Shown piece by piece: positions 1-7,779 of a stretch of 64,000 nt of DNA (position 1 is its first letter; each line of letters begins with the position of its first letter). Below the pieces are notes generated by a model that ran no database searches, had not been told where the DNA came from, and saw nothing but the letters and a program-made list of their open reading frames with translations. Origin of the DNA: Lacrimispora amygdalina (lineage in GTDB: Bacteria; Bacillota; Clostridia; Lachnospirales; Lachnospiraceae); NCBI RefSeq assembly GCF_900205965.1, contig NZ_OAOF01000019.1, positions 1-64,000 on the forward strand, written 5' to 3'. The translations under genes and the position numbers were made by a program.

Positions 1-57
1 TATATAGGTACAGATCCACAGTGCCTTTTCAAAATATATCAGAGATGGATTAAAATG

Positions 58-110
58 CCCAGAGAATCTGGGAGAAAGGAAAAATCCAATTACCATCTAA
101 GATAATTGGA
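58..110 (+). promoter_or_regulatory. copA leader with two hairpins around the ribosome binding site
   Basis: Two perfect inverted repeats lie just before copA. CCCAGA (58-63) pairs with TCTGGG (67-72) over a GAA loop. TCCAATTA (85-92) pairs with TAATTGGA (103-110) over a 10-nt loop. The only good Shine-Dalgarno, GGAGAAAGGA at 71-80, lies between them, 36 nt before the GTG start. Folding of the second hairpin would bring it to about 10 nt. A protein operator is the alternative reading. Confidence 0.5.
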
Positions 111-116
111 TTATAC

Positions 117-2606
117 GTGAAAAATATGGAAAATAAAACTTTGGATATAAGAGGTATGACCTGTGCAGCCTGTGCACAAAGAATTGAAAAGACAGTGCGA
201 AAGCTGCCGGGTATCGATCAGGCTTCTGTAAACTTTGCCAGTGAAAAGCTGTTCGTAGAATACGATAACAGCAACCTGGATTTATCTGATATAAAGGCAG
301 CGGTTACAAAAATTGGATATGAGGTCGCAGAAAAATCGGCCAATACAGATGTCACGATCCCCATCGGAGGAATGACCTGTGCTGCCTGTGCCAGACGTGT
401 GGAGAAAGCCATTGGAAAGCTGGACGGTGTGGAACAGTCTTCTGTGAACTTTGCGACAGAAAAAGCCACGGTTGCCTATGACCCCCAAAAGGTAAGGCTG
501 TCTGCAATTAAAAGTGCCATTGAAAAAGCGGGGTATCAGGCATTGGAGGTTAACAAAGCCGATGCAGCAGACGAAGACAGAGCCAGAAAGCAGAGGGAGA
601 TAAAAACACTCTGGACAAAATTCATTATTTCTGCGGTATTCGCTCTTCCTCTTTTTTATATAGCAATGGCACCTATGATCAGCTTTATCCGTTTACCATT
701 TCCATCAGCCATAGCACCCATGAATTATCCGCTTATCTATGCTCTGGCAGAATTGATTTTAGTTGCACCGGTAATCGGTGTGGGATATAAATTTTATACC
801 ATTGGCTTTAAGGCTCTGTTTCAGAGAAGCCCCAATATGGATTCTCTGATTGCAATCGGAACCACAGCGGCTGTTCTATACAGCATTTATAATACTTTTC
901 AGATCGCAAACGGTCATTTTGCTGCAGTAGATGCGCTTTACTATGAATCAGCAGGTGTAATCATTACCCTGATTCTTCTTGGTAAATCCTTAGAAGCTGT
1001 TTCCAAAGGCAGAACCAGTGAAGCAATTAAAAAGCTGATGGGCCTGGCACCTAAGACTGCGGTGATTTTAGAAGATGGCCAGGAAAAGGAAATTCCCATT
1101 GACGAAGTGGAAATCGGTGATATTATTCTGGTAAAGCCAGGTGATAAGATTCCTGTGGATGGTACTGTTTTAGGCGGACACACGGCAATAGATGAATCCA
1201 TGCTCACCGGTGAGAGTATGCCGGTGGATAAAAGCGAAGGTGATCCGGTTTATGCTGCATCTATCAATACGACAGGTGTGATCCAGTTCAGGGCCGAAAA
1301 AATCGGAAGTGATACGGCGCTTGCCCAGATCATCAAGCTGGTGGAAGATGCACAGGGATCCAAAGCACCCATTGCCCAGATGGCTGATATTGTATCCGGA
1401 TATTTTGTTCCAGTGGTCTGCGTGATTGCGCTTCTCGCCGGAATTGCCTGGTATATCGGTACGGCAGGAGACTTAAAGTTTGCACTCACCATCTTTATAT
1501 CCGTTCTGGTAATCGCCTGCCCCTGTGCGCTTGGTCTGGCTACACCGACTGCCATCATGGTAGGTACTGGAAAAGGTGCGGAAAACGGTATTTTAATCAA
1601 AGGCGGAGAAGCGTTAGAGACTGCCCATAAAATTAATACCATTGTATTTGATAAAACAGGAACCATAACAGAAGGAAAGCCCAAAGTTACTGATATTATT
1701 ACTGCTGGAGAAATTTCCAAAGACCGCCTTTTCCAGCTTACTGCATCTGCGGAGCGGGGGTCCGAACATCCCCTGGGGCAGGCAATTGTAAATGGAGCAA
1801 AGGAAGCAGGACTTTCTCTTTTAGAGGCAGAGCAGTTTGACTCCCTGACAGGACGGGGGATTAAAGCCAGGCTGGAAGGTGAAGAGATACTTGCAGGAAA
1901 CAGGAAGCTGATGGTGGAGCAGAATATCTCCCTTGCAGGTCTGGAAGAGATTTCGGATAAACTGGCAGAAGAAGGGAAGACTCCCATGTACGTGGCAGTA
2001 AACGGAGCACTGGCAGGAATTGTAGCGGTTGCTGATGTGGTGAAAGAATCCAGTCGGGCAGCTATTCTGCGGCTTCATAAAATGGGAATTGAAGTTGCTA
2101 TGATTACCGGTGACAATCAGAAGACTGCAGCAGCTATTGCAAAACAGGTAGGAATTGACCGGGTACTGGCCGAGGTGCTTCCCCAGGATAAATCCAACGA
2201 GGTGAAAAAACTTCAGTCAGAAAGACGGAAAGTAGCCATGGTTGGAGATGGAATTAATGATGCTCCGGCACTTGCCCAGGCAGATATCGGAATTGCCATC
2301 GGGTCCGGTACGGATGTTGCCATGGAATCGGCAGATATTGTTCTGATGCGTTCGGATTTAATGGATGTACCCACTGCCATTGATTTAAGCAAGCATACCA
2401 TTCGCAATATTAAGCAGAATCTCTTCTGGGCATTCGGTTATAATGTAATCGGAATTCCCATTGCAGCGGGAATATTGCACCTGCTGTTCAACGGCCCCCT
2501 CTTAAACCCCATGTTTGCGGCGGCTGCCATGAGCTTAAGCTCTGTATCCGTACTGACCAATGCACTGCGGTTAAAGAGATTTAAACCCGATACAGGAAAG
2601 AGGTGA
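117..2606 (+). CDS. copA: Copper-exporting P1B-type ATPase CopA
   Basis: Exports Cu(I) from the cytoplasm at the expense of ATP. The 829-residue protein has two N-terminal heavy-metal-binding domains, each with GMTCAACA (about residues 14-21 and 85-92). It then has the membrane Cu site CPCALG, the phosphorylation motif DKTGT, the TGES actuator motif, the SEHP nucleotide-domain motif and GDGINDAP. The late membrane segments contain the YN and MSLSS residues typical of Cu(I)-specific P1B-1 pumps. The GTG start is 36 nt from the Shine-Dalgarno, with a hairpin between; an in-frame ATG follows at 126 but is farther away. It is first in an operon with an unknown anchored protein and copZ. Length is normal for a two-MBD CopA. 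Confidence 0.95.
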   Translation: MKNMENKTLDIRGMTCAACAQRIEKTVRKLPGIDQASVNFASEKLFVEYDNSNLDLSDIKAAVTKIGYEVAEKSANTDVTIPIGGMTCAACARRVEKAIGKLDGVEQSSVNFATEKATVAYDPQKVRLSAIKSAIEKAGYQALEVNKADAADEDRARKQREIKTLWTKFIISAVFALPLFYIAMAPMISFIRLPFPSAIAPMNYPLIYALAELILVAPVIGVGYKFYTIGFKALFQRSPNMDSLIAIGTTAAVLYSIYNTFQIANGHFAAVDALYYESAGVIITLILLGKSLEAVSKGRTSEAIKKLMGLAPKTAVILEDGQEKEIPIDEVEIGDIILVKPGDKIPVDGTVLGGHTAIDESMLTGESMPVDKSEGDPVYAASINTTGVIQFRAEKIGSDTALAQIIKLVEDAQGSKAPIAQMADIVSGYFVPVVCVIALLAGIAWYIGTAGDLKFALTIFISVLVIACPCALGLATPTAIMVGTGKGAENGILIKGGEALETAHKINTIVFDKTGTITEGKPKVTDIITAGEISKDRLFQLTASAERGSEHPLGQAIVNGAKEAGLSLLEAEQFDSLTGRGIKARLEGEEILAGNRKLMVEQNISLAGLEEISDKLAEEGKTPMYVAVNGALAGIVAVADVVKESSRAAILRLHKMGIEVAMITGDNQKTAAAIAKQVGIDRVLAEVLPQDKSNEVKKLQSERRKVAMVGDGINDAPALAQADIGIAIGSGTDVAMESADIVLMRSDLMDVPTAIDLSKHTIRNIKQNLFWAFGYNVIGIPIAAGILHLLFNGPLLNPMFAAAAMSLSSVSVLTNALRLKRFKPDTGKR

Positions 2607-2613
2607 CAGAAAC

Positions 2614-3333
2614 ATGATGAATAATAAGAAAGCAATCGCAGCGATTGCTGCAGGGTTACTGGTGGTTTGTGCAATTGTGTTTCTGACAGTTGAGAGCGCC
2701 GGAGGTACCTTTGATGTAGTAGGAAAAAGGTCCATACAGTCCTTTGAGCAGGTATTAAACGCAATTCCTGAACAGGTAAGCCAGGAAAGCGAAGGGAAAG
2801 ACTTTACCCTGACAGCTCCTGACGGCAGTGTTCGTTTTATCTGGAACAGTGCCAACAATTCTGATTCCCGTTTTGATGTGATGCTTCAGGCTGATGCAGC
2901 GCCCTTTGTTGCTGCAGGTCTGGATACGGGAAAGCTGCCTGAGGAATATGACGTAAGCGGCGATTTTATTACGGCAGGCTTAAAGCTTGATAACAGCAGT
3001 TCTGTAAAGGAAGGTAAATCTGCTCTTGATGCATATGAAAGCATGGTTTATAATGACCGTAGTCTGATTAATTATCATATGGATATGGACCACTTCGGAG
3101 TGAAGCTTGGCGGCGGGAATATGTTTGAATGGGCAAAGAATATGAAAACCAGTGCAGCAACCGGAAAGGATCAGGATAAAGACATTGTATTTGTTCTTAA
3201 TCCGGAGCCGTTTATAGCAGCTGGAGTTAATCCCGAAAAGGTGGAAGGCTGGGTTTATGCTCCTGTTCCCGTTATGGAGAATGGGAAAAAAACAGAGGTC
3301 TTAAAGTTTTTAAAGCCTTTTAATATACAATAA
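2614..3333 (+). CDS. Unknown membrane-anchored protein in the copper operon
   Basis: I do not recognise a family. The 239-residue product starts with a Lys-containing N-terminus and one hydrophobic segment (about residues 6-26), so it is probably membrane anchored or exported. The rest is soluble and acidic, with no Cys in the outer part and no metal-binding motif beyond scattered Met and His (for example YHMDMDHF). Two similar short stretches, APFVAAGLD and EPFIAAGVN, suggest an internal duplication. The Shine-Dalgarno AAAGAGGTG overlaps the copA stop codon, so it is translationally coupled to copA, and copZ follows within 25 nt. A role in extracytoplasmic copper handling is inferred from position only. 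Confidence 0.7.
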   Translation: MMNNKKAIAAIAAGLLVVCAIVFLTVESAGGTFDVVGKRSIQSFEQVLNAIPEQVSQESEGKDFTLTAPDGSVRFIWNSANNSDSRFDVMLQADAAPFVAAGLDTGKLPEEYDVSGDFITAGLKLDNSSSVKEGKSALDAYESMVYNDRSLINYHMDMDHFGVKLGGGNMFEWAKNMKTSAATGKDQDKDIVFVLNPEPFIAAGVNPEKVEGWVYAPVPVMENGKKTEVLKFLKPFNIQ

Positions 3334-3354
3334 AAAATCATGGAGGAATTTAAT

Positions 3355-3564
3355 ATGGCAAAGACAGTAATTAACGTAGATGGAATGGCGTGTGAGCATT
3401 GTGTAAAGGCTATTACCGGTGCAGTAGGAGCACTAAACGGAGTTTCCGGTGTAGCGGTTGATTTATCTGCGAAGACAGTGACTGTGGACCACAATCCAGA
3501 GGAAGCATCTGTAGAAAAAATCAAAGCAGAGATTGAAGATCAGGGCTACGATGTGGTAGAATAA
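3355..3564 (+). CDS. copZ: Copper chaperone CopZ
   Basis: Small cytosolic HMA-fold chaperone of 69 residues that carries Cu(I) to CopA. The metal site GMACEHC sits near the N-terminus, and the rest follows the beta-alpha-beta pattern of the family, ending DQGYDVVE. The ATG at 3355 is chosen because GGAGG (3342-3346) lies 8 nt upstream. An earlier in-frame ATG at 3340 overlaps that ribosome binding site and would add five unlikely residues. It is the third gene of the copA operon and is followed directly by a strong terminator. Confidence 0.93.
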   Translation: MAKTVINVDGMACEHCVKAITGAVGALNGVSGVAVDLSAKTVTVDHNPEEASVEKIKAEIEDQGYDVVE

Positions 3565-3566
3565 AG

Positions 3567-3603
3567 AAAGACGGGAACCGGAAAATGTCCGGTTCCCGTC
3601 TTT
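3567..3603 (+). terminator. Intrinsic terminator of the copA-copZ operon
   Basis: A perfect 16-bp stem (3567-3582 with 3588-3603) closes a 5-nt AAATG loop, starts 3 nt after the copZ stop and ends in TCTTT. It separates copZ from the downstream two-component genes. Confidence 0.9.
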
Positions 3604-3638
3604 CATACCGGAAAGATCCGTCAGATTGAGGTGAAAGA

Positions 3639-4337
3639 ATGCACAAAAACAGCAGGCAAGTGCTGGTAGTAGATGATGAGCCGAAGATACTTGAAGTAGT
3701 ATGTATGCTATTGGAAAGCAAAGGATTTGTGGTATTTCCCGCCGAAAACGGGAAAAAGGCTCTGGAAATTTTTGATTCGGAGAATATTTCTCTTATTATA
3801 CTGGATTTAATGCTTCCTGATGTATCGGGAGAAGAGGTCTGTACGATTATCCGCAAAAAATCCCGTGTTCCTGTCATAATGCTGACTGCAAGGGTAGAGG
3901 AAGAGGACGTGGTTGGCGGACTGGAGCTGGGAGCAGACGATTATATTATGAAACCGTTTGGCTTAAAAGAACTGTATGCCAGGGTGGAAGCCGTACTAAG
4001 GCGCACCGAAAGCGATCTGATACCTCTCGTAAAGAGGAATTCCTGGAGAGAGGGAGATCTTGTGGTGGATTTTGAACGTAATGAGGTAAAGAAAAAAGGA
4101 AACAGTCTGGCTCTGACACCCAGCGAGATGAAGATTCTGTCGGCACTGATTAAATACCCTGGTAAAGTGTTTACCAGAGATGAGCTGATTGATTCTGCTC
4201 TGGGTGAGGATTTTGCCGGTTATGACAGAGCGATTGACAGCCACATTAAGAATATAAGAAAAAAGATAGAGGATGATCCAAGAAACCCAGCCTATGTTTT
4301 AACGATTCCGGGATTGGGATACAAGTTTGGAGGCTGA
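3639..4337 (+). CDS. OmpR/PhoB-family response regulator
   Basis: DNA-binding response regulator of 232 residues. The receiver domain (about 6-120) has the acidic pair D12-D13, phospho-acceptor D56 in SLIILD, the T of MLTAR and the K of MKPF. The C-terminal winged helix (about 130-230) contains LTPSEMKILSAL and ends GLGYKFGG, as in OmpR/PhoB proteins. GAGGTG lies just upstream of the ATG. Its stop overlaps the ATG of the histidine kinase (TGATG), so the two are one operon. Its place behind the copper operon hints at a CusR/CopR-like role, but nothing in the sequence proves the stimulus. Confidence 0.92.
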   Translation: MHKNSRQVLVVDDEPKILEVVCMLLESKGFVVFPAENGKKALEIFDSENISLIILDLMLPDVSGEEVCTIIRKKSRVPVIMLTARVEEEDVVGGLELGADDYIMKPFGLKELYARVEAVLRRTESDLIPLVKRNSWREGDLVVDFERNEVKKKGNSLALTPSEMKILSALIKYPGKVFTRDELIDSALGEDFAGYDRAIDSHIKNIRKKIEDDPRNPAYVLTIPGLGYKFGG

Positions 4338-5731
4338 TGGATATGAAGACCTTAAGAAAACAGCTTTCCCTTACCATTCTCCTGACACTGCTTGTTACCA
4401 TCGCACTGATCGGACTTGCCTCTAACTGGTTGATTAACTGGGAATTTGAAAAATATATAACCAGAATCGGTGAGGAAAGACGGGATAACATTGTTGAAGA
4501 GCTGGGAAAACAGTATGATGGTTTTCAAAGAAGCTGGAGACAGGATTACGTTCATGCAATCGGCATGAACTCTTTGTATGACGGATATATTATAAAACTT
4601 TATGATGCAAACGGGAATGTGGTATGGGATGCAGAGAATCATGACATGAGTCTTTGCGGCCAGATCATGGATGAAATCTCACAACGCATGAAGGAACGGG
4701 GAACAGAAGGCGGTTTCATTAATCATACCTATGAACTGGAACGGGATGGGAAAAAGACAGGAGCAGTCTCCATTAAGTATTATGGTCCGTTTTTTATGAA
4801 TGAGGCAGATTTTAACTTTATTCAGGTGATGAATACCGTTCTCCTTGTGATAGGGGTAATGTCCGGAATCTGCGCAGTGGCTGTGGGCTGTATTCTGGGA
4901 AGCAGAATTTCCCGCCCGGTCACAAAAACTGCCTTTATTGCAAAGCAGATATCCAAAGGCAATTATGAACTCCGGTTTGAGCCAGGTACCAGGATCCGGG
5001 AGCTTGATGATCTGGGGATTGCCATTAATCATTTATCCGGAGCGTTGAAGGATCAGGAGCGTCTGCGCAAGCAGCTGACTGCAGATGTGGCCCATGAACT
5101 GCGGACTCCTTTGACCGCGCTGGGGTCTCATTTAGAGGCCATGATTGAGGGGCTGTGGGAGGCGACACCGGAGCGTTTGGAAAGCTGCCACGAGGAAGTA
5201 AAACGTCTGGGAACATTAGTTGCCGATTTAGAGCAGCTGGCCAGGATTGAGGGGGAAAGCTTCAGCCTGAACAAAAATCCCATGGATCTGTTTTTGGCAG
5301 TGCGGACAGTATCAGAAAATATGACAGGAGAAATTAACAAAAAGAAACTGGCTCTCAGTATCAAGGGGGAACCGGTTTTTGTGGATGGGGATAAAAACAG
5401 GCTGGGGCAGGTGTTCTCCAATCTGCTTTCTAATGCGGTCAAGTATACACCAGAGGGCGGCAGTATCCGGATCGAAGTATGGGAAACCAGTGAATATGGA
5501 GTTGTAACAATAACGGATACCGGTATCGGAATCAGAGAGGAAGAACTGCCTCTTATATTTGAACGGTTTTACCGCACAGATAAATCCAGAAACAGGAAAA
5601 CAGGTGGTGCCGGAATCGGTCTTGCCATTGTAAAGTCCATTGTGGAATCCCACGGAGGTACTGTAACAGCAGAAAGTAAAGAGGAATCGGGAAGCTGTTT
5701 TACAGTCTCGATTCCAAAGTCAGTAGTATGA
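4337..5731 (+). CDS. Sensor histidine kinase
   Basis: Membrane histidine kinase of 464 residues, partner of the overlapping response regulator. Transmembrane helices lie at about 11-33 and 165-188 and flank an extracytoplasmic sensor of about 130 residues. A HAMP linker (about 190-240) follows. The HisKA domain has VAHELRTPLT with phospho-acceptor H253. The HATPase domain has an N box (NLLSNAVKYTP), DTGIGI and GIGLAIVKSIVE. The sensor region has few Cys, Met or His (one Cys, C107, and a few Met), so copper sensing is not evident. The gene ends one base before the stop of the convergent Crp/Fnr gene. Confidence 0.92.
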   Translation: MDMKTLRKQLSLTILLTLLVTIALIGLASNWLINWEFEKYITRIGEERRDNIVEELGKQYDGFQRSWRQDYVHAIGMNSLYDGYIIKLYDANGNVVWDAENHDMSLCGQIMDEISQRMKERGTEGGFINHTYELERDGKKTGAVSIKYYGPFFMNEADFNFIQVMNTVLLVIGVMSGICAVAVGCILGSRISRPVTKTAFIAKQISKGNYELRFEPGTRIRELDDLGIAINHLSGALKDQERLRKQLTADVAHELRTPLTALGSHLEAMIEGLWEATPERLESCHEEVKRLGTLVADLEQLARIEGESFSLNKNPMDLFLAVRTVSENMTGEINKKKLALSIKGEPVFVDGDKNRLGQVFSNLLSNAVKYTPEGGSIRIEVWETSEYGVVTITDTGIGIREEELPLIFERFYRTDKSRNRKTGGAGIGLAIVKSIVESHGGTVTAESKEESGSCFTVSIPKSVV

Positions 5732-5732
5732 T

Positions 5733-6416
5733 TTAGAGATATCCTTCAGGACTCTGCTCCTTCAGAGTGAACCGGTTCTTTGTGAAGGTAAGAATTTCTT
5801 CTGCCTGTAATTTACTCAGTTCATTGGACAGTGCGCTGCGGTCTACGGAAAGATAATCAGCCAGCTGCTGTCTGTTAAACGGAATATCAAAGGTGGAGGA
5901 ATTGCTTTTTAAGGACTCTGCAGAGAGGTAGGAAAGCAGTTTCTCCCGAATCGTCTTTTTTGACATGTGCTGCATCTTTTTTGTGAGAACTAAGTTCCTG
6001 CCGGCTATGGCTGACAGGAAATTCTGGATCAGGCGGGTATGAAAGCCGCAGGCAGAGGTGCACACAGTTAAAATCTTATTAAAATCAAGAAATAAAATCT
6101 CACACTCAGAATCAGCGATTACGCTCATTTCAATGGGGACAGAGGAAATACAGGCATAGGTCTCTGCAAACACGGTTCCAGGCATGACTTCTGAAATGAT
6201 GCTTCGTTTTCCCCAGAAATCTTCCTGAATAATCAACGCTGTTCCGGAAAGGACCATTCCCACCGAATGAATGTAATCGCCGCTTCTTATTATAAATTCA
6301 TCTTTTTTAAAATGCTTCATCCGGGCGGATAAGCATTTTAACATGCTTTTGATTTCATCAGGTGAAACACCTGAAAACAAGCTGGATTTTTTTAGAACGT
6401 GAAGAAATTCTTCCAT
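5733..6416 (-). CDS. Crp/Fnr-family regulator, divergent from the Hcp-like/hemerythrin cluster
   Basis: Transcription factor of 227 residues with an N-terminal cyclic-nucleotide-type beta-barrel (about 10-125), a dimerisation helix and a C-terminal helix-turn-helix (NRQQLADYLSVDRSALSNEL). The start at 6416 is preceded by AGGAGGG at 8 nt; an upstream in-frame start has no such site. Two close cysteines (TVCTSACG) precede the dimer helix, but there is no N-terminal Fnr-type Cys cluster, so the effector is unclear. HcpR/DNR-like NO or heme sensing is possible from context. It is divergent from the cupin operon and a 16-bp dyad lies between them. Confidence 0.88.
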   Translation of the reverse strand: MEEFLHVLKKSSLFSGVSPDEIKSMLKCLSARMKHFKKDEFIIRSGDYIHSVGMVLSGTALIIQEDFWGKRSIISEVMPGTVFAETYACISSVPIEMSVIADSECEILFLDFNKILTVCTSACGFHTRLIQNFLSAIAGRNLVLTKKMQHMSKKTIREKLLSYLSAESLKSNSSTFDIPFNRQQLADYLSVDRSALSNELSKLQAEEILTFTKNRFTLKEQSPEGYL

Positions 6417-6470
6417 ATGAATCGCCCTCCTGTGTATAAATTTTCCATTTTTCATATATTAATTTCAAAA

Positions 6471-6520
6471 TGTTGTAGAAACAACAGAAATGATGATAAT
6501 ATTATATTATAATCGCTATA
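6471..6520 (+). promoter_or_regulatory. Crp/Fnr-type dyad at -41.5 and promoter of the cupin/Hcp-like operon
   Basis: TGTTGT-agaa-ACAACA (6471-6486) is a perfect 6+4+6 dyad centred at 6478.5. A perfect -10 box TATAAT lies at 6508-6513, with no recognisable -35 at 6485-6490. If transcription starts near 6520 the dyad is centred at -41.5, the class II activator position of Crp/Fnr proteins. Confidence 0.65.
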
Positions 6521-6552
6521 GAAACACAAGAACAAAATAAGGAGGGAGACAA

Positions 6553-6888
6553 ATGTCAGAGAAACTCTTGAAAAATATAGCTCAGGAAGAAGTACTTAAA
6601 TTAGCAGATTTAGTTGAGATCCAAAATGGCCAGATTGTAAGTAAAACCCTGGTTCAGAATCAGTCCGTAAGCGTTACCCTGTTCGCCTTTGATCAGGGCG
6701 AAGAGATCAGCTCTCATGAGTCCAATGGAGATGCCATGGTCACTGTCTTAGAAGGAACAGGAAAATTCACTGTAGATGGAGCAGAATATATTTTAAATGA
6801 AGGGGAGACATTGGTTATGCCGGCGAAGAAGCCACATGCTGTGTACGCCCAGGAGTGCTTTAAGATGTCATTGGTAGTAGTATTTTAA
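6553..6888 (+). CDS. Small cupin-domain protein
   Basis: Single-domain cupin of 111 residues. Cupin motif 1 is recognisable as SHESNGDAMVTVLEG and motif 2 as GETLVMPAKKPHAVYA, giving His/Glu residues that could bind a metal. Enzymatic activity cannot be assigned. GGAGGGAG precedes the ATG. It is the first gene of a six-gene cluster behind the Crp/Fnr dyad. Similar small cupins are often found beside hybrid-cluster-protein genes in clostridia (recalled, not searched). Confidence 0.85.
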   Translation: MSEKLLKNIAQEEVLKLADLVEIQNGQIVSKTLVQNQSVSVTLFAFDQGEEISSHESNGDAMVTVLEGTGKFTVDGAEYILNEGETLVMPAKKPHAVYAQECFKMSLVVVF

Positions 6889-6899
6889 AGAAAGGCCGA

Positions 6900-7565
6900 A
6901 TGCAAAAGATGAAAAATCAAATGTCCGGTTTTCAGGATGAGCTGACTGGTTCGCTCATCGGCCTGGCAAAGGCGTGTAAAATGAATATCCGCCAGGCAGC
7001 CGTAACCAGACTTCTGATGGAAGGTTTAATCACAACAATTAAAGATGCTGGTTTTCATGACCAGGCTGTGGCAGATATGCTTAAAAAAGTCAAAAAGGAA
7101 AAAAACAGGATTGCCCCGGGATGTGCCATTTGTAAAAGTGTCTGCGGCAATACCTCTGATTATGACATAAAAAACATCTGGACCTGCGACGAAGAGATTC
7201 GTTTATTAAAGCTCCTGATCTTGTCTGGCATCAAAGGAATCGCAGTTTATGCCCTTCCTGTCATGGAAAAGGGATATGAAAATGATAAAATAAATGAATT
7301 CTTTTACAAAGCTTTGTCTATCATAAGCTATGACTTAGCAATGGAAGATCTTCTACCGGTGGTGGCGGAAACAGCAGAGATGAATCAGATCTGCAATAAC
7401 ACCAGACAGGCTGGATTATTTATCGCAATACCGGATTACGAATCCATGTATGAATTCTTTACACCTAAGATACTGGCAATGCTTAAAGAGAACTATCATA
7501 TTTCTCTGATACCCATGCCAAAGGAAGATTTAAAGAAAATAACCGATCAATTAACTTTTCATTAA
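6900..7565 (+). CDS. Internally deleted hybrid-cluster-protein (Hcp)-like protein
   Basis: The 221-residue protein resembles the ends of Hcp but lacks its middle. Residues about 35-70 match the first helical subdomain. Residues about 96-155 (DEEIRLLKLLILSGIKGIAV and the helices after it) match the second helical subdomain, where Hcp has ELLIIGLKGVAAYA. Residues about 185-216 (FFTPKILAMLKENYHISLIP) match the last 30 residues of Hcp (FLSPNVAKVLVENFNIKPIG). The central domains that ligate the hybrid cluster, about 300 residues in Hcp, are absent. A new motif PGCAICKSVCG (C75, C78, C82) may bind an Fe-S cluster. The following gene is a TIGR03980-type Hcp-associated redox peptide, which supports the link. 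Activity as a hydroxylamine or NO reductase is not expected. The resemblance rests on remembered Hcp sequence. Confidence 0.6.
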   Translation: MQKMKNQMSGFQDELTGSLIGLAKACKMNIRQAAVTRLLMEGLITTIKDAGFHDQAVADMLKKVKKEKNRIAPGCAICKSVCGNTSDYDIKNIWTCDEEIRLLKLLILSGIKGIAVYALPVMEKGYENDKINEFFYKALSIISYDLAMEDLLPVVAETAEMNQICNNTRQAGLFIAIPDYESMYEFFTPKILAMLKENYHISLIPMPKEDLKKITDQLTFH

Positions 7566-7580
7566 CAGGAGGAAGAAATA

Positions 7581-7763
7581 ATGATAACGAAAGAAATGTA
7601 TATTGGAGAAATTTTAAGAAGTAAACCGGAAGCAGCAGAGATTTTAATGGGCTGCGGAATGCACTGCCTTGGCTGTCCGTCTTCACAGATGGAATCCTTA
7701 GAGGATGCCTGCATGGTTCACGGACTTGATGCGGATGAGGTGCTGGAGCAATTAAACAAATAG
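7581..7763 (+). CDS. DUF1858 / Hcp-associated redox-disulfide peptide
   Basis: Sixty-residue protein with the DUF1858 signature: MYIGEILRSKPEAAEILM, then CGMHCLGCPSSQMESLEDA, and a C-terminal helix. This is the family described as hybrid cluster protein-associated redox disulfide domain (TIGR03980). The CxxxCxxC array (residues 25-32) could form a redox disulfide or ligate a metal. GGAGGAAG precedes the ATG, and it lies 15 nt after the mini-Hcp gene and 16 nt before the next gene, so it is in the same operon. Confidence 0.9.
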   Translation: MITKEMYIGEILRSKPEAAEILMGCGMHCLGCPSSQMESLEDACMVHGLDADEVLEQLNK

Positions 7764-7779
7764 AGAAAAGAGGAATGAG

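Noticed and set aside
1..57. CopY- or CsoR-type operator before copA
   Set aside because: GGTACAGATCCACAGTGCC is only an imperfect dyad and matches neither operator consensus well; the window begins too close to judge.
1250..1987. Long minus-strand open frame of 245 codons inside copA
   Set aside because: Antisense to an intact copA; composition follows the reverse of the ATPase gene, with no ribosome binding site or recognisable domain.
3340..3564. Longer CopZ starting at ATG 3340
   Set aside because: That ATG overlaps the ribosome binding site of the ATG at 3355.
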